NCBI RefSeq assembly: GCF_963169125.1
Contig: NC_084802.1
Span: 19,220,896 to 19,284,895, forward strand
DNA: 64,000 nucleotides
Origin: Humulus lupulus
Taxonomy: Eukaryota > Streptophyta > Magnoliopsida > Rosales > Cannabaceae
Reading direction: 5' to 3'
Numbering within the stretch: position 1 is the first letter of the stretch; every line of letters starts with the position of its first letter. Made by a program: the position numbers and the translations under genes. The notes beneath the pieces were generated by a model. That model ran no database searches. It had not been told where the DNA came from and was given only the letters and a program-made list of their open reading frames with translations. Shown here in pieces: positions 1 to 10,678 of the stretch.

Positions 1-2
1 AC

Positions 3-1535
3 TTGATCCGACTTGATGGAACTAGGATCGCGTCTCCGGTCAGGCATCCTCCCTCTCCAATAAGATATCCATCTCCTCCTCGGCCCATCCAAGATATTCC
101 AGCCTACGAAAGTAGCAAGAGAAACCCGCCATCCGCGGGGCCTTCCCGACGTAGCAGGGCGCCGAGAGAAAGCCCAAATCCTCACCGCCAAAGACAGACT
201 CCAAGCCTCTCTAACGGGAGCTACTGGACCGGCAGTCGCCGGAGCGACCTCTCTGGCGGAGACCTACGCCAGCGCTTAAGCTCGGCGCAAATCCCTCGAG
301 CCACCCAAGGGAGCGACCTACGAGATCGCCTTAACTCTCACATAGGAGAGCCAGTGGGAGGTGGTAGCCATTCTCGTTCAGGGGGAGACCTGTCTGAAGT
401 ACGTAACGGTGGGAATGCCCCAAATAACCTATCTCAAGATAGGAGGGGCAATAACCCACCAAAGATGTACAATGGATCCGGAGCTGTTGAACATCCCCGG
501 AATAACCAAGGAAATCAGGACCAAACCCTCGAGCACATGGCTCAGATGGAGGAGCTAATGAGGAAGCTCCTGTCGGAAAAGGAGAAGGATGAATACGATT
601 CAGGGGACGAGATGGAGCTCTTCGCCCCCAGCATAGCGGAAACGGCTTACCCACCTGGTTTCCGTATGCCGCACCTGTCTAACTTCAATGGAGACGGAGA
701 TCCGTCAGATCATCTGGGGATGTTCAACACCCTGATGATGGCCCACAACATTGGCCCTGAGCTGAGATGTCTAATCTTTCCCTCCACACTGACTGGACCA
801 GCCAGGCAATGGTTCAAGCAAAGCAAAAGGCAATCAATCAGTTCTTGGAAGGCCTTTTCTGCTGACTTCAAAAGGGCATTCCAAGCCTCCCAGGCTGCCC
901 GCGTCAAGACCGATTCTCTGGCTAACGTGCGGCAGCAGCCCGACGAAACTCTAAAGGCTTACCTGAGCAGGTTCGCGAACGTCGCTGCTCGGGCCAGAGA
1001 TGCGGATGACAGCTCCAAGCTAATGGCCCTGAGAAATGGAATCCTCGTCGGAGGGGAACTCTGGAAAGATATACAAAGGAATGGAGTTAGCTCAGTGAAC
1101 GAATTCCTTAACAGGGCCCAGGAATGGATCAACCTGGAGGAGGCCGAAGCCTCAGCTGCAGGAACCAGCCAGGTCCCCGAGCAGCCCGCTGAAGTGGGGA
1201 CGAAGGTCGCGATAGCGACCCAAAACGTCACACAGAACAACCAGCTCGGAGGAGGCAAAAGAAAGGGGAACAGCGAGAACGGCCAGCACGGCCTGAAGAA
1301 GAATAAGTCCGCAGACAAGTTTAAACCCGTCTACGCGAATTATGCGGAGCTCACCCACTCTAGGGAGAACATCTTCCTAGCTAACTCTACTCGCCTCCCC
1401 TGGAAGAGGCTGGAGCTGTTGAAGCACCAGAAGGGGAGGAGAGACACCTCCAAGTTTTGCCGCTTTCACAACGATGTTGGCCACAATACCGATGATTGTA
1501 GGCATTTGAAAGATGAGATCGAGACTCTCATCTGA
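3..1535 (+). pseudogene. gag: Tat-type gag (nucleocapsid/capsid), 5' truncated by window
   Basis: Open for 510 codons from the window edge. The N-terminal third is low-complexity and rich in R, S, P and G. A retrotransposon gag (capsid-like) domain lies around residues 220-375, seen in FPSTLTGPARQWF and the following helices up to AQEWINLEEAE. Near the C-terminus is a zinc-knuckle-like CRFHNDVGHNTDDC typical of Tat elements. The terminal TGA at 1533 falls where element B reads on in frame (ETLI then R) into the protease region, so in the ancestor gag and pol were probably one frame and this stop is a lesion. Gag would form the cytoplasmic particle that packages element RNA. Confidence 0.85.
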
Positions 1536-1544
1536 GCCGGCCCT

Positions 1545-2557
1545 TTGGCCCAGTACGCGCGCAACAGGGTCCCGGCAAGTCGACCAGCTTCAGAAGTCCC
1601 GATCAGTCAGCTCGGGTCTCGGATAGATCAGGACGTCCCTCCTCCCGTGATAGGAGGAGAAATATCCACAATATCTGGAGGACCGCATATGGCTGGCACA
1701 AGCAGGGGTGCCCAGAAGAGGTACGTAAACGAACTCAAGACACATAATGGAGTAGAGTTCGCCCCGGAACAACGTCTGCCGAAGTAGCAGCGATTGGAGA
1801 AGCAACCGATCATTTTTACGAAAGAAGATGCAGCTTTTGTCCAGTTCCCTCACAATGACCCTCTGGTCGTAGCAGTTCAGCTCGCTAACCAGAGGGTTAG
1901 GAGGGTGCTGATCGATAATGGGAGCTCGGTCAACCTTCTATTCCGATCCACGCTGGAGAAGATGGAATTGACTGTCGCCGAGCTGAAGGCGATCTCCATG
2001 ATGCTGTATGGTTTTTCGGGAGAAGGATCAGCGGCCATAGGGACTATTGAGCTGGTGATCACCCTAGGATAAGGACCTCAGACAGTCTCCAAACTCCTCG
2101 AGTTCGTGGTCATCGACTGCTCCGCTGCGTACAATGCAATTTGGGACGACCCACGCTCATAGCTTTTGAGGCCGTCACTTCCATTCGCCACCTCGCGATG
2201 AAATTCCCTACTTCCACGGGAATATGCACTGTCCATGGCGATCAACTCGCTGCCAGGGAATGCTACAACATTTCCATGAAGGGAAAATCGAAACCCGGGC
2301 AGCTAGCAATGGCCATCCAAGGTGGTGGAGAGGAAGCTCAGGAACCCTTAGCTGGTCCTGAGATTGAAAAACCTCAGAGCGCCGAAGGGGAAAATATCGT
2401 CTTAAGTGAGGATATTGACCCCCGAATAGGTGAGGACAGATCCGAGCTCCAGGCCACTGAGGAGCTCGAGGAAATAAACATCGATCCACAGAATCCTTCA
2501 CAGATGGTCAAGCTCGGGAAAAACCTCTGTAGCAAGAGGAAGGCGGAGCTGACATAA
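1545..2557 (+). pseudogene. pol: Tat aspartic protease region and linker to RT, broken
   Basis: Continues the gag frame after the TGA at 1533. The active-site motif is seen as VLIDNGSSVNLLF near 1900-1940 (D-x-G-S-S form usual in Tat elements) with the downstream LYGFSGEG segment. Stops interrupt it at 1785 (TAG) and 2070 (TAA), and the frame then shifts: the piece at 2141-2557 (STGICTVHGDQ and the linker GEDRSEL...QMVKLGKNL) is in another frame and ends at TAA 2555. Element B reads CAG where A has TAG at 1785, suggesting C-to-T decay. The protease would cleave the gag-pol polyprotein; this copy cannot. Confidence 0.82.
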
Positions 2558-2578
2558 TTTCTGCAGGACAACCTGGAT

Positions 2579-3946
2579 GTGTTTGCGTGGTCACACGAGG
2601 ACATGGTGGGAATCAGCCCGAGTGTCATCATGCATACCCTTCATCTGGATAAAAGCGTTCCCTCAAAGGCCCAGAAGCAGAGGTGCCTTGGAACAACCCG
2701 GTCTGAGGCCTTAGAGGAAGAAGTAGCCCGGCTCAAGAAGTGCGGCTTTATTCGTGAGGCCAAGTTTCCGATTTGGGTCGCCAATCCCGTTCTGGTCCCG
2801 AAGCCCAATGGGAAATGGCGGACCTGTATTGACTTCTCCAATAAAGCCTGCCCCAAGGATTGTTTTCCATTGCCAAGGATTGATCAACTGGTGGATGCCA
2901 CGGCGGGGCACGAGCTCATGTCCTTTATGGACGCGTACTCAGGCTACAATCAGATCGCCATGAATCCGGCGGACCTGGAGCACACTAGCTTCATGACCCC
3001 GACTAACTTTTATTGTTACAAGGTCATGCCATTCGGGCTGAAGAACACCGGTGCTACGTACAAAAGGTTAGTAAATAGAATGTTCGCAAACCAGATCGGG
3101 AAGAACATGGAAGTGTACGTTGATGACATGCTAGTCAAGTCAAAGACTGCCGATAACCATGTTTACGACCTGGAGGAATGCTTCAGGATACTACGGGAGT
3201 ATGGCATGAGGCTTAATCCACAGAAGTGTACTTTTGGAGTCGCGTCGGGAAAATTCCTAGGTTTCATTGTCAATACCCGAGGAATCGAGGCAAACCCCGA
3301 CAAGATCAGATCATTGCTCGAGCTTCCCTCACCCAGGTCGTGCAAAGATTTCCAAGGCTTGACAGGAAGGGTGGCGGCCCTCAATCGGTTTATTTCAAAA
3401 TCCACCGACAAGTGCTTGCCATTCTACAACCTGCTCCTAGGAAATAAGAAGTTTGAGTGGATAGAAGAGTGCGAAAGCGCTTTCCTCGACCTGAAGACAC
3501 ATCTGGCCGAGCCACCCGTATTATCCAAACCAAAAGCAGGAGAACCTCTTTTTCTCTACTTAGCTGTCACGGAGGATGCAGCCAGTGCCATATTAGTCCG
3601 AGAAGAAGACTGGGTTCAGAAACCAGTCTACCACATCAGCAAGAGACTTCTCAGAGCTGAATCCCGGTACCCATTGATGGAGAAATTGGCGTTCTGCCTT
3701 ATCACGGCCTCGCGAAAGCTCAGGCCGTACTTCCAGTCCCATTCAATACACGTCATGACCGATCAGCCTTTAATGCAGGTTTTGCAAAAACCTGAAGCAT
3801 CGGGACGTCTGTTAAAGTGGGCCATCAAACTCAGTCAGTTTGAGATTTTGTACACCCCACGAACTGCCATAAAAAGTCAGGCCCTGGCCGATTTTATAGC
3901 TGAGTGCACAAGATTCCGGGAGGATCCTGCAGAAGACTCACCCTAG
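2579..3946 (+). pseudogene. pol: Tat reverse transcriptase plus gypsy-type RNase H
   Basis: A 455-codon open stretch. RT motifs in order: PKPNGKWRTCIDFS near residues 78-91, FMDAYSGYNQI (first catalytic Asp) near 117, VMPFGLKN, and YVDDM (catalytic pair) near 180. Relative to B (IDFSDLNKACPKD) two residues are missing after IDFS, so this copy has a 6-bp deletion in the palm. The C-terminal ~120 residues are the gypsy RNase H, recognisable by KPVYHISKRLL, YPLMEKLA and the ALADFIAE end. Stops at 2555 upstream and TAG at 3944 bound it. It would copy the element RNA to cDNA in the cytoplasmic particle. Confidence 0.9.
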
Positions 3947-3979
3947 GTCACCTCGTCCCAGGCGTCGTGGAGGATCTTC

Positions 3980-4684
3980 GTGGATGGTTCATCCAACGAG
4001 AACGGCTCCGGGGCTGGAATCATTTTGATATCCCCTGAGGGACATAGATTCCACTCGGCGCTGAGATTCGGATTCAAAGCCTCCAACAACGAGGCCGAAT
4101 ACGAAGCTTTGCTGGCCAGGCTGAGGATAGCCCAGGAGCTGAAGGCGAGCTCCGTTCAGTGCTTCAGTGACTCCCAGCTCGTGGTAAACCAGGTTCTGGG
4201 CGAATATCAAGCACGAGGACCCAAGATGGATGCCTACCTAGCAAAGGTAAAAGTTGAGCTGTCCACGTTTGAGCGAGGCTCAATCGAGCAGATACCTCGG
4301 GAGCAGAACGCTAACGCAGACGCCCTTGCCAAGCTCGCCACTTCCAGAGAGACGGAAGCTCTGGGATTAGTTCCGGTAGATTTCTTGGATAAACGAAGTT
4401 TAGAAGAAGCCCGGGCGGAGGTCGAGATGATCGACGCTAGGCCGACCTGGATGACCCCCATACTTAAGTATCTCACCAAGGGGAAGCTACCTGAAGGGCG
4501 TAATGATGCGCGGCGAGTACTATACCAGGCCCCAAGGTATACGATTGTGGACGGGATGCTATACCGATGTGGGCACTCCCTACCTCTCCTACGATGTGTT
4601 CTTCCAGGTGAAGCAAAGGCCATCATGGAGGAAGTGCATGACGTTTTTGCAGAGATCACACTGGGGGGCAAAGCTTGGCCCTAA
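3980..4684 (+). pseudogene. pol: second (archaeal-type) RNase H domain of element A and integrase N-terminus
   Basis: The start FVDGSSNENGSGAGI, then NNEAEYEALL, FSDSQLVVNQ and NADALAKLAT give the four acidic positions (D, E, D, D) of an RNase H fold. It is separate from the RNase H in the preceding ORF, so the element had two, as known in the Tat clade. After residue 145 the sequence enters the linker and the start of the integrase zinc-binding region (near VHDVF). The frame is lost around 4670-4684: the next domain continues in a different frame, so a small indel separates them. Confidence 0.85.
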
Positions 4685-5682
4685 AGGTCCTGAGGCAAGG
4701 ATATTACTGGCCCACTCTGTCCAAGGATTCGATCTCTTATGTCAAAAAATACGACAAGTGCCAGCGGTTCGCCTCAGTTGCCCGAGCTCCCCCAGTCGAG
4801 ATGAAGATGATCTCTTCCCCATGGCCGTTTGCAGTTTGGGGAATCGACTTGGTCGGCGCCCTCCCTACTGGAAAAGGTGGAGTTCGCTACGTTGTGGTAG
4901 CCATCGACTACTTTACAAAGTGGGCTGAGGCAGAACCTTTGGCAACGATAACTTCCAAAAAAGTCCTCGACTTCGTGGTTAAAAGCATTATCTGCCGATT
5001 CGGGCTGCCCAAGAAAATAGTCTCCAACAATGGGACTCAGTTCGACAGTGACTTATTCACCGAATTTTGCGAAAGGTATGGAATTGTGAAAAGTTTCACC
5101 TCCGTGGCCTATCCTCAGGCGAACGGCCAGGTCGAGGCTGTCAACAAGACTCTAAAGGTGAGCCTCAAGAAGAGACTAGATGAAGCGAAGGGGGTCTGGC
5201 CAGAACAGCTCCCCCAGGTTCTCTGGGCATACCGGACCTCGCATCGGACACCTAAGGGTCATACTCCTTTATCCTTGACCTTTGGGAGTGAGGCAGTCCT
5301 CCCCGTGGAGATTAAGGTACTTTCGCATAGGATCCAGGCATATGACCAGGATCGCAACCACGAGCTACTTTGCACTTCCTTAGACTTGATTGATGAAAGA
5401 TGAGAAGATTCGCAGCTCCACCTCGCACATTATCAGCAAAAAATCACTCATTATTTCAACTCAAAAGTCAAAAAACGCGCCTTCAGCATTGGCGACCTGG
5501 TCCTCAGAAGAGTTTTCTTGGCCGGGAAGGATCCCAAAGATGGAGTATTGGGACCGAACTGGGAAGGGCCATATCAGGTCATCGAGGTCATTAAAGAGGG
5601 AACTTATAAATTAGCTCGGCTTGATGGAGGGGCAGTCCAACAGACTTGGAACGCCATCCATTTGAAGAGATATTATCAATGA
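4675..5682 (+). pseudogene. pol: Tat integrase, catalytic Asp replaced and frame broken
   Basis: HHCC remnants (YVKKYDKCQRF) are followed by the DDE core: GIDLVGALPTG (first D), SNNGTQF at about 5028-5048 where the family and B have S-D-N, and ANGQVEAVNKTL containing the E. The second catalytic Asp has therefore become Asn (GAC to AAC). The frame stops at TGA 5401-5403, where B has an Arg codon, but the same frame continues without stops from 5404 to TGA 5680-5682 through the C-terminal GDLVLRRVF and WEGPYQVIE motifs, so the true integrase end is 5682. Integrase would insert cDNA in the nucleus; this copy is inactive. Confidence 0.88.
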
Positions 5683-5807
5683 TTCCCTTGTAAGGCCAAA
5701 ATGGTCATTTTTTATGTATTGCGCAATGAGAATTAACTTTTTCGTTTATGATTGTACATATTTACGAGTGTAATCTTAAGTAACCACGAAAGACCCTTTC
5801 CCAGTTA

Positions 5808-5824
5808 CTTGGGGGGCATATGGT
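5808..5824 (+). other. internal polypurine-tract-like sequence
   Basis: ACTTGGGGGGCATATGG lies about 130 bp after the end of pol and directly before the tandem array. Element B has the same motif (reverse complement) at 19745-19757 in the same relative place, and almost the same tract again directly next to its 3' LTR at 18001-18014. A polypurine tract primes plus-strand DNA synthesis in LTR elements, so this may be a second, central-type tract or a relic of a former LTR boundary. Role inferred, not shown. Confidence 0.55.
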
Positions 5825-5825
5825 G

Positions 5826-6760
5826 CCTGGATATAACCAGGTCGCCTTAAAAGGCTTAGAAGTTAATTCAAATCGATTGATCATTGTTCTTCTTAAAGAG
5901 CACGAGATATTGATGAAAATTAACGCGAACTAAGCTGTACCCTGGATACAACCAGGTCATAAAACTTAGAAGTTAATTTAAATCGATTGATTGTTGCTTT
6001 TCTTAAAGAGCACGAAATATTGATAAAAGTTAACACGAACTAAGTTTTCAAATTAAGTTCCTGGATATAACCGGGTCATAAAACTTAGAAGTTGACTTAA
6101 ATCAATTGATTGTTGCTTTTCTTAAAGAGCACGAGATATTGATAAAAGTTAACACGAACTAAGTTTTCAAATTAAGTTCCTGGATATAAGCGGGTCATAA
6201 AACTTAGAAGTTGACTTAAATCGATTGATTGTTGCTTTTCTTAAAGGGCACGAGATATTGATAAAAGTTAACACGAACTAAGTTTTCAAATTAAGTTCCT
6301 GGATATAACCGGGTCATAAAACTTAGAAGTTGACTTATATCGATTGATTGTTGCTTTTCTTAAAGAGCACGAGATATTGATAAAAGTTAACACGAACTAA
6401 GTTTTCAAATTAAGTTCCTAGATATAACCAGGTCATAAAACTTAGAAGTTGACTTAAATCGATTGATTGTTTCTTTTCTTAAAGAGCACGAGATATTGAT
6501 AAAAGTTAACACGAACTAAGTTTTCAAATTAAGTCCCTGGATACAACCAGGTCATAAAACTTAGAAGTTGACTTAAATCGATTGATTGTTGCTTTTCTTA
6601 AAGAGCATGAGATATTGATAAAAGTTAACACGAACTAAGTTTTCAAATTAAGTTCCTGGATATAACCAGGTCATAAAACTTGGAAGTTAATTTAAATCGA
6701 TTGATTGTTGCTCTTCCTAAAGAGCACGAGATATTGATAAAAATTAACGGGAACTAAGTT
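5826..6760 (+). repeat. tandem array, about 8 units of ~119 bp, in 3' region of element A
   Basis: Units begin with CCTGGATATAACC(A/G)GG at about 5826, 5941, 6060, 6179, 6298, 6417, 6536 and 6655, and each contains AAACTTAGAAGTT, ATCGATTGATTG, AAAGAGCACGAGATATTGAT and TAACACGAACTAAG. Units two to seven are nearly identical and the outer ones more diverged, as expected for an array that expands by unequal exchange or RT slippage. The unit start is a short inverted repeat (CCTGG and CCAGG). B has about three units of the same repeat at 19400-19745. Such 3'-UTR arrays are known in Tat/Ogre elements and can seed satellite DNA. Confidence 0.92.
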
Positions 6761-6915
6761 TTTTCAAAATGGTAACTAAAGTGCACAAAGACAAGGAAAT
6801 AAGTCAATTAAAAATAAATTTGATAATTGGATTGTCTCGAGGTGGAAACACCTCATGCAAAAGTTACACAAAAAAATATAATAAGAATAAAAGAGTGGGA
6901 GCAAAAAGGAAGGCC
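6761..6915. other. spacer between tandem array and antisense ORF
   Basis: Short A-rich stretch inside element A with no motif or reading frame I can support. It probably holds the 3' untranslated end of the antisense transcript. Confidence 0.5.
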
Positions 6916-9658
6916 CTAAGCTCCGCCAGGCTGCCCCATGGAGGTCGCTGTTTGGCCCTCCTGCTCAGCTGCGCCGAAGACTTCCCCAGCCTCGGAAGGT
7001 GCTTCTTTCTCGAGGCGAGCTTTAAACCCTTCCAGCAAGGGATCCCAGACGTCCGCTGCCAAGAAGGAGAAGTCGCCGTCCGGGTTGTAGGCCCAGCAGT
7101 TATAGAGCATGTCCTCCAGGGCAGTGCTGGAGGCCGCCTGCTCGGCTTCCAGGGCAGTTTTGGCCCCAGCCTTCGTATTATCTAGCTCCGCCCGCGCAGC
7201 AGTGAGGGCGACCTTGGCCTCCTCGGACCCATCCTTCGCGACGTCTGGCTCCGCTCGCGCGGCGGCAAGGGCAGCCTTGGTTGCCTCGACCTCTTGAAGC
7301 TTGGGATGGGCTTCTTCCAGCTTGGCCTGCGTAGCCGCCAGGGCGTCCTTAACCACCTGATGCTCGCCCCTCATATCTTCGAGCTGGGCCTTGGTCCTGG
7401 CTATGCTCCGATGAAGGGCAATGACGCTCTGCGAAAACAGAGAGGCAACTGCCTTAGAAAGAAAAAAGAGAAGAGAGAAAGGAAAAACAGGGTAAGGCAT
7501 GATAGTCCAGAAACCATAAAGGTTGAGGTCAGCTTACCGTTAGGGTCATGCCCAGTGAAGATTCCAGCACACCCACCGGGCTCCTTGTTTCGATGGCCCT
7601 GAGCTCCTTCTCGTTGAATTTGTAGATGTGGCTGACGGCGTAGTTCGTCGTCTCATACACCATCCCCTGAAAGGCCTCTGGAATCTTCTCCAGGTCCTGG
7701 GGGTCAACCGGGATGCGCACCTCGGGGGTTGAAATTGTCGAAGTCCTGAGCTCCGCCCCTGTGTCTCGGACGAAGGCCAGAACTCGTGGAGGGGGTGGGG
7801 GCATGCTGCTCCCCCCTGCAGCAGGAGGAACAGTTCCCATGACCTAAGAGGCTGGGGGCTGCTCTTTCTCCTTGGCAGGAGACTTGGTTGGGGTCCTGGC
7901 GGCTTTCTTCGCCATCCGGAGCTTCTTCATTTTGGGCGCAAAGGCCCCAGCTGGGGAGTTCCCCCAAATGAGCGCAGCCCACAGAATTTTACCCCCGGAC
8001 TGAGACATCTCTTCTGTCAAAACAAAGATATGGTTAGCACACAAGTCAGCATTCATGCAAAAACAAAAGCAAAGGAAAGAAAAGAAAAAATGAAAAATTC
8101 AAGTATATATATGTACTAAAGGGGAATCCTACACCCCGAGCTAGAGGAAGAGTCTACGGTTACAACCATCGGCCCCGGAGCTTCTTCGGGGGAATCTAAG
8201 ACAATCACTTCTCGAGCTGGCGCGGGTTCTGGATTCGAGGCCGGCTCAGGACTAGACTCTTCTACATATTGCCTAAGTCCTGGAGCTACAGTACCCTCTC
8301 GGAGTGAGGGCCATGACTGAAGGTTAGTCCCATACTCCTCGAATAGGACCGACCTAAAAGCTAGGGTGTTGTCTACAACTATGGTCCCCTTAGGGCGGCT
8401 ACTTTCGTAATCCAGCACAAGCTGGTCGACGCAGTGGAGTAGGGTTTCATCTAAGTCTGGGTCACTTCGGTGGCGTTTGACGATCTGTTTAGGATTGTAC
8501 CTAGCTAGCCGGGGGTCGGCAGTGGCCATATCTAAGCTCCTAAACATGTATGGGTTACCTTGGCCAGAAGAACCCTCGGCTGCTTCGAACCGGATCCTCT
8601 CCTCGTCCGTTCTTTGGGTGACCTCCAACGTCCGCTTCTTCGTCCTCACGAGGGGCACCTCGTCCTCCTCATCTTCATCCCCCGCGACCTCCTCCACAAT
8701 GATAGGCCTGGTTTCACGAGCTGGGGGAAGCGCCCGAAGCCTCCTTAGGTTCAGAGTCTGACCTGGGAAGATCAGCTTATAGGCCACCATCGTCTCGTCT
8801 GTCACGAGCTGACGATAGTCCTTTTCACTGGGGGGCAAGCCCGCCAGTGTCTCGTTCTGGTTCCCGAGGACCACAGACTTCTCTGTCCTCGCGAAGATAG
8901 CTGCAGAATTAATCTAAGTCAGAAAGGGATACAGGAGGAGCTAAATGGTACTTAACTTACGAGCTAAGATTGAAAGGCACTTACGAGGACGGTTTGAAGT
9001 AGTGCAGCTTGCAGTTTCAGAACCCCGTCGACATAAAGAATTGATCTTTAAAGTCATTGGGGTGGCTGGGCAGCTCGATGACCGCGGCCGTGTTGGGGAA
9101 CCGGGTTATGTAATAAAACCCGTCACCGCGCCCTCGCTGCTCTGGGCTGGCCTTGAGGCAGAAGAAATAAAGAATGTCCGCAGGAGTGGGGACCTCCCAT
9201 TCCTGTCTCAAGAACAAGTATCTTAACCCCGCCAACAAACGATAGGAGTTGGGGGGGAGCTGGAATGGGGCCAACCTCACGTAATTGAGGAAATCAGCGA
9301 AGTACTGATCCAACGGGAGGAAGGCCCCCGCCTTGAAGTGTTCGTCGCTCCAAGCCGAGAACGCCTCATCAAGCGGCGCGCAGCTCCGCTCGCCTTCTGC
9401 AGGAGGTCGGGCAATCATGGATCCTTTGCCTAGCTCGATGTTGTGGGAGAGGAATATTCTATTTACCCTTACCTGGTCAGTAATCTTTGAGACGATCCTC
9501 TCCACCCCAAAGAACGCATCGGGAGCCACCTCGGGCTCCTGTTTCACTGCTGGCTCGAAGTTGGGGATAGGGGATTCGGCCATCACCTTCTTTCCTTTGT
9601 CTTGGCGGGAGGACGAGCTGCCTACAGGCTTCTTGGGAGCATTCTTCTTGGGTCCCAT
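6916..9658 (-). pseudogene. antisense extra ORF (aORF) of Tat element A, multi-exon, degraded
   Basis: Reads opposite to gag-pol. Start ATG at 9658 gives MGPKKNAPKKP..., the same start as the ORF in B at 19005. Pieces, 5' to 3': 9658-~8982 (basic N-terminus, then a conserved region with FADFLNYVRLAPFQL and YLFLRQEWEVPTP), ~8898-8116 (acidic/Ser-rich), 8056-7844 (Lys-rich), 7840-7529 and 7500-6916 (Ala/Glu-rich coiled coil). A donor GTAAGT near 8982 and an acceptor TTCTGCAG near 8898 support introns. The in-frame TGA after FFMSTGF looks like a one-base deletion. The conserved part resembles the family often annotated as putative plant transposon protein; molecular function is unknown. Extra antisense ORFs are known in Tat/Retand elements. 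Confidence 0.75.
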
Positions 9659-10678
9659 CTGGTCGCCTAGCGAACAAAAAGAAGAAATTTTAGAAGAAGG
9701 CATCTTAAAAATGGAGAACAATCTATTTCCTTGACACGAGCTGAGGTAAGCCCAGCCCGTGGAGAGTGAGACCACGCGGTTCTATGAACACGCGCCTGTG
9801 CTCCCAACAGATCCCCGATTACTCGGAATTCATGTGTCAGGAGGATCAGGATAGAATTTTCCTTGGAAGGAAAGTTTCACTAGGCAAGGAAGGAAAAACC
9901 GCCTGTGAAGCGTGTCCCCTAAGCTACCCGGTTTTGCAGCCAAAATACTGAATACTTTAAACCAGCATACCAAAAATCCTACCCATAAATTTTCCCCAGA
10001 AAATGCATCCAATAAACCATGCTCCTAAACGGTTTTCTACTACAAACAATACCCTAACCTAAAAGGCTTTCACCCTTCATGCCCACAAAAAACCAGCAAA
10101 CCCTTGCATGTGGCTACAGTAAAATATTTACCTAAGCTACAGTGAAAAATAATTTCAAAACATGCACGGTCAGAAGACTTAATGAATATTCTGGTTGAGA
10201 AGAGGATGAAGGAATCTCCTGGGTTGGGGCTTCGTCGGAGTGGGTGATTCCAAAGCTTCGAAGGAGCCCTTGCGCCTGAGTTTCTGGAACGCCGAAGATG
10301 GTAACCGGAAAGAGAAAAAAAGGGGGATTTTTGAGAGCAAGAAGAAGAGGAAAATTTTTGAAAAATTTCAAATGAACGGGTGGCCCATGCGTAAGGTGGC
10401 CATCCCTTTTATATACGTGAAGGGCCACGTGAGGAGGACCGTTGGATTGCCCTGATGTGGGATCCAAGGCCCTCCACTCGAAAGACGAAACAACGGCTGA
10501 GTATAGGCTAGGCCATTAAATGCGATTCTCGGAAGACGTACCGTCACCAACCACGATGTTCCACGTATTCGGCGCCTGCGTAGAATGTGGAATATGAGGA
10601 GTTCATGGGGAAGCCTAAAAGCCCCTACTGTGGCCCTATGCGACGTCGTATACCACGAGAAGGGCCTTTCGTGGTAGA
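9659..10678 (-). other. aORF 5' leader and promoter region of element A
   Basis: Noncoding stretch between the 3' LTR and the antisense ORF. It aligns in inverted orientation with 18015-19004 of B, including the block around GAGAATCGCATTTAATGGCC and the CACGTGG-type boxes. A polypyrimidine stretch with GCTAG just before the aORF start resembles a splice acceptor, so the leader may contain an intron. The segment directly before the LTR (10640-10678) lacks the G-rich polypurine tract that B has, so the PPT of A is lost or mutated. Confidence 0.6.
10405..10418 (-). promoter_or_regulatory. TATA box of the antisense ORF promoter, element A
   Basis: On the minus strand the sequence reads ACGTATATAAAAGG, about 750 bp upstream of the aORF start at 9658. 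The flanking GGCCACCTT...GCAT...GCCACCC is also found in B at 18266-18300, with the TATA in the same relative position. Conservation of the core and its surroundings in two copies supports a real promoter that transcribes away from the 3' LTR, against gag-pol. Confidence 0.65.
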
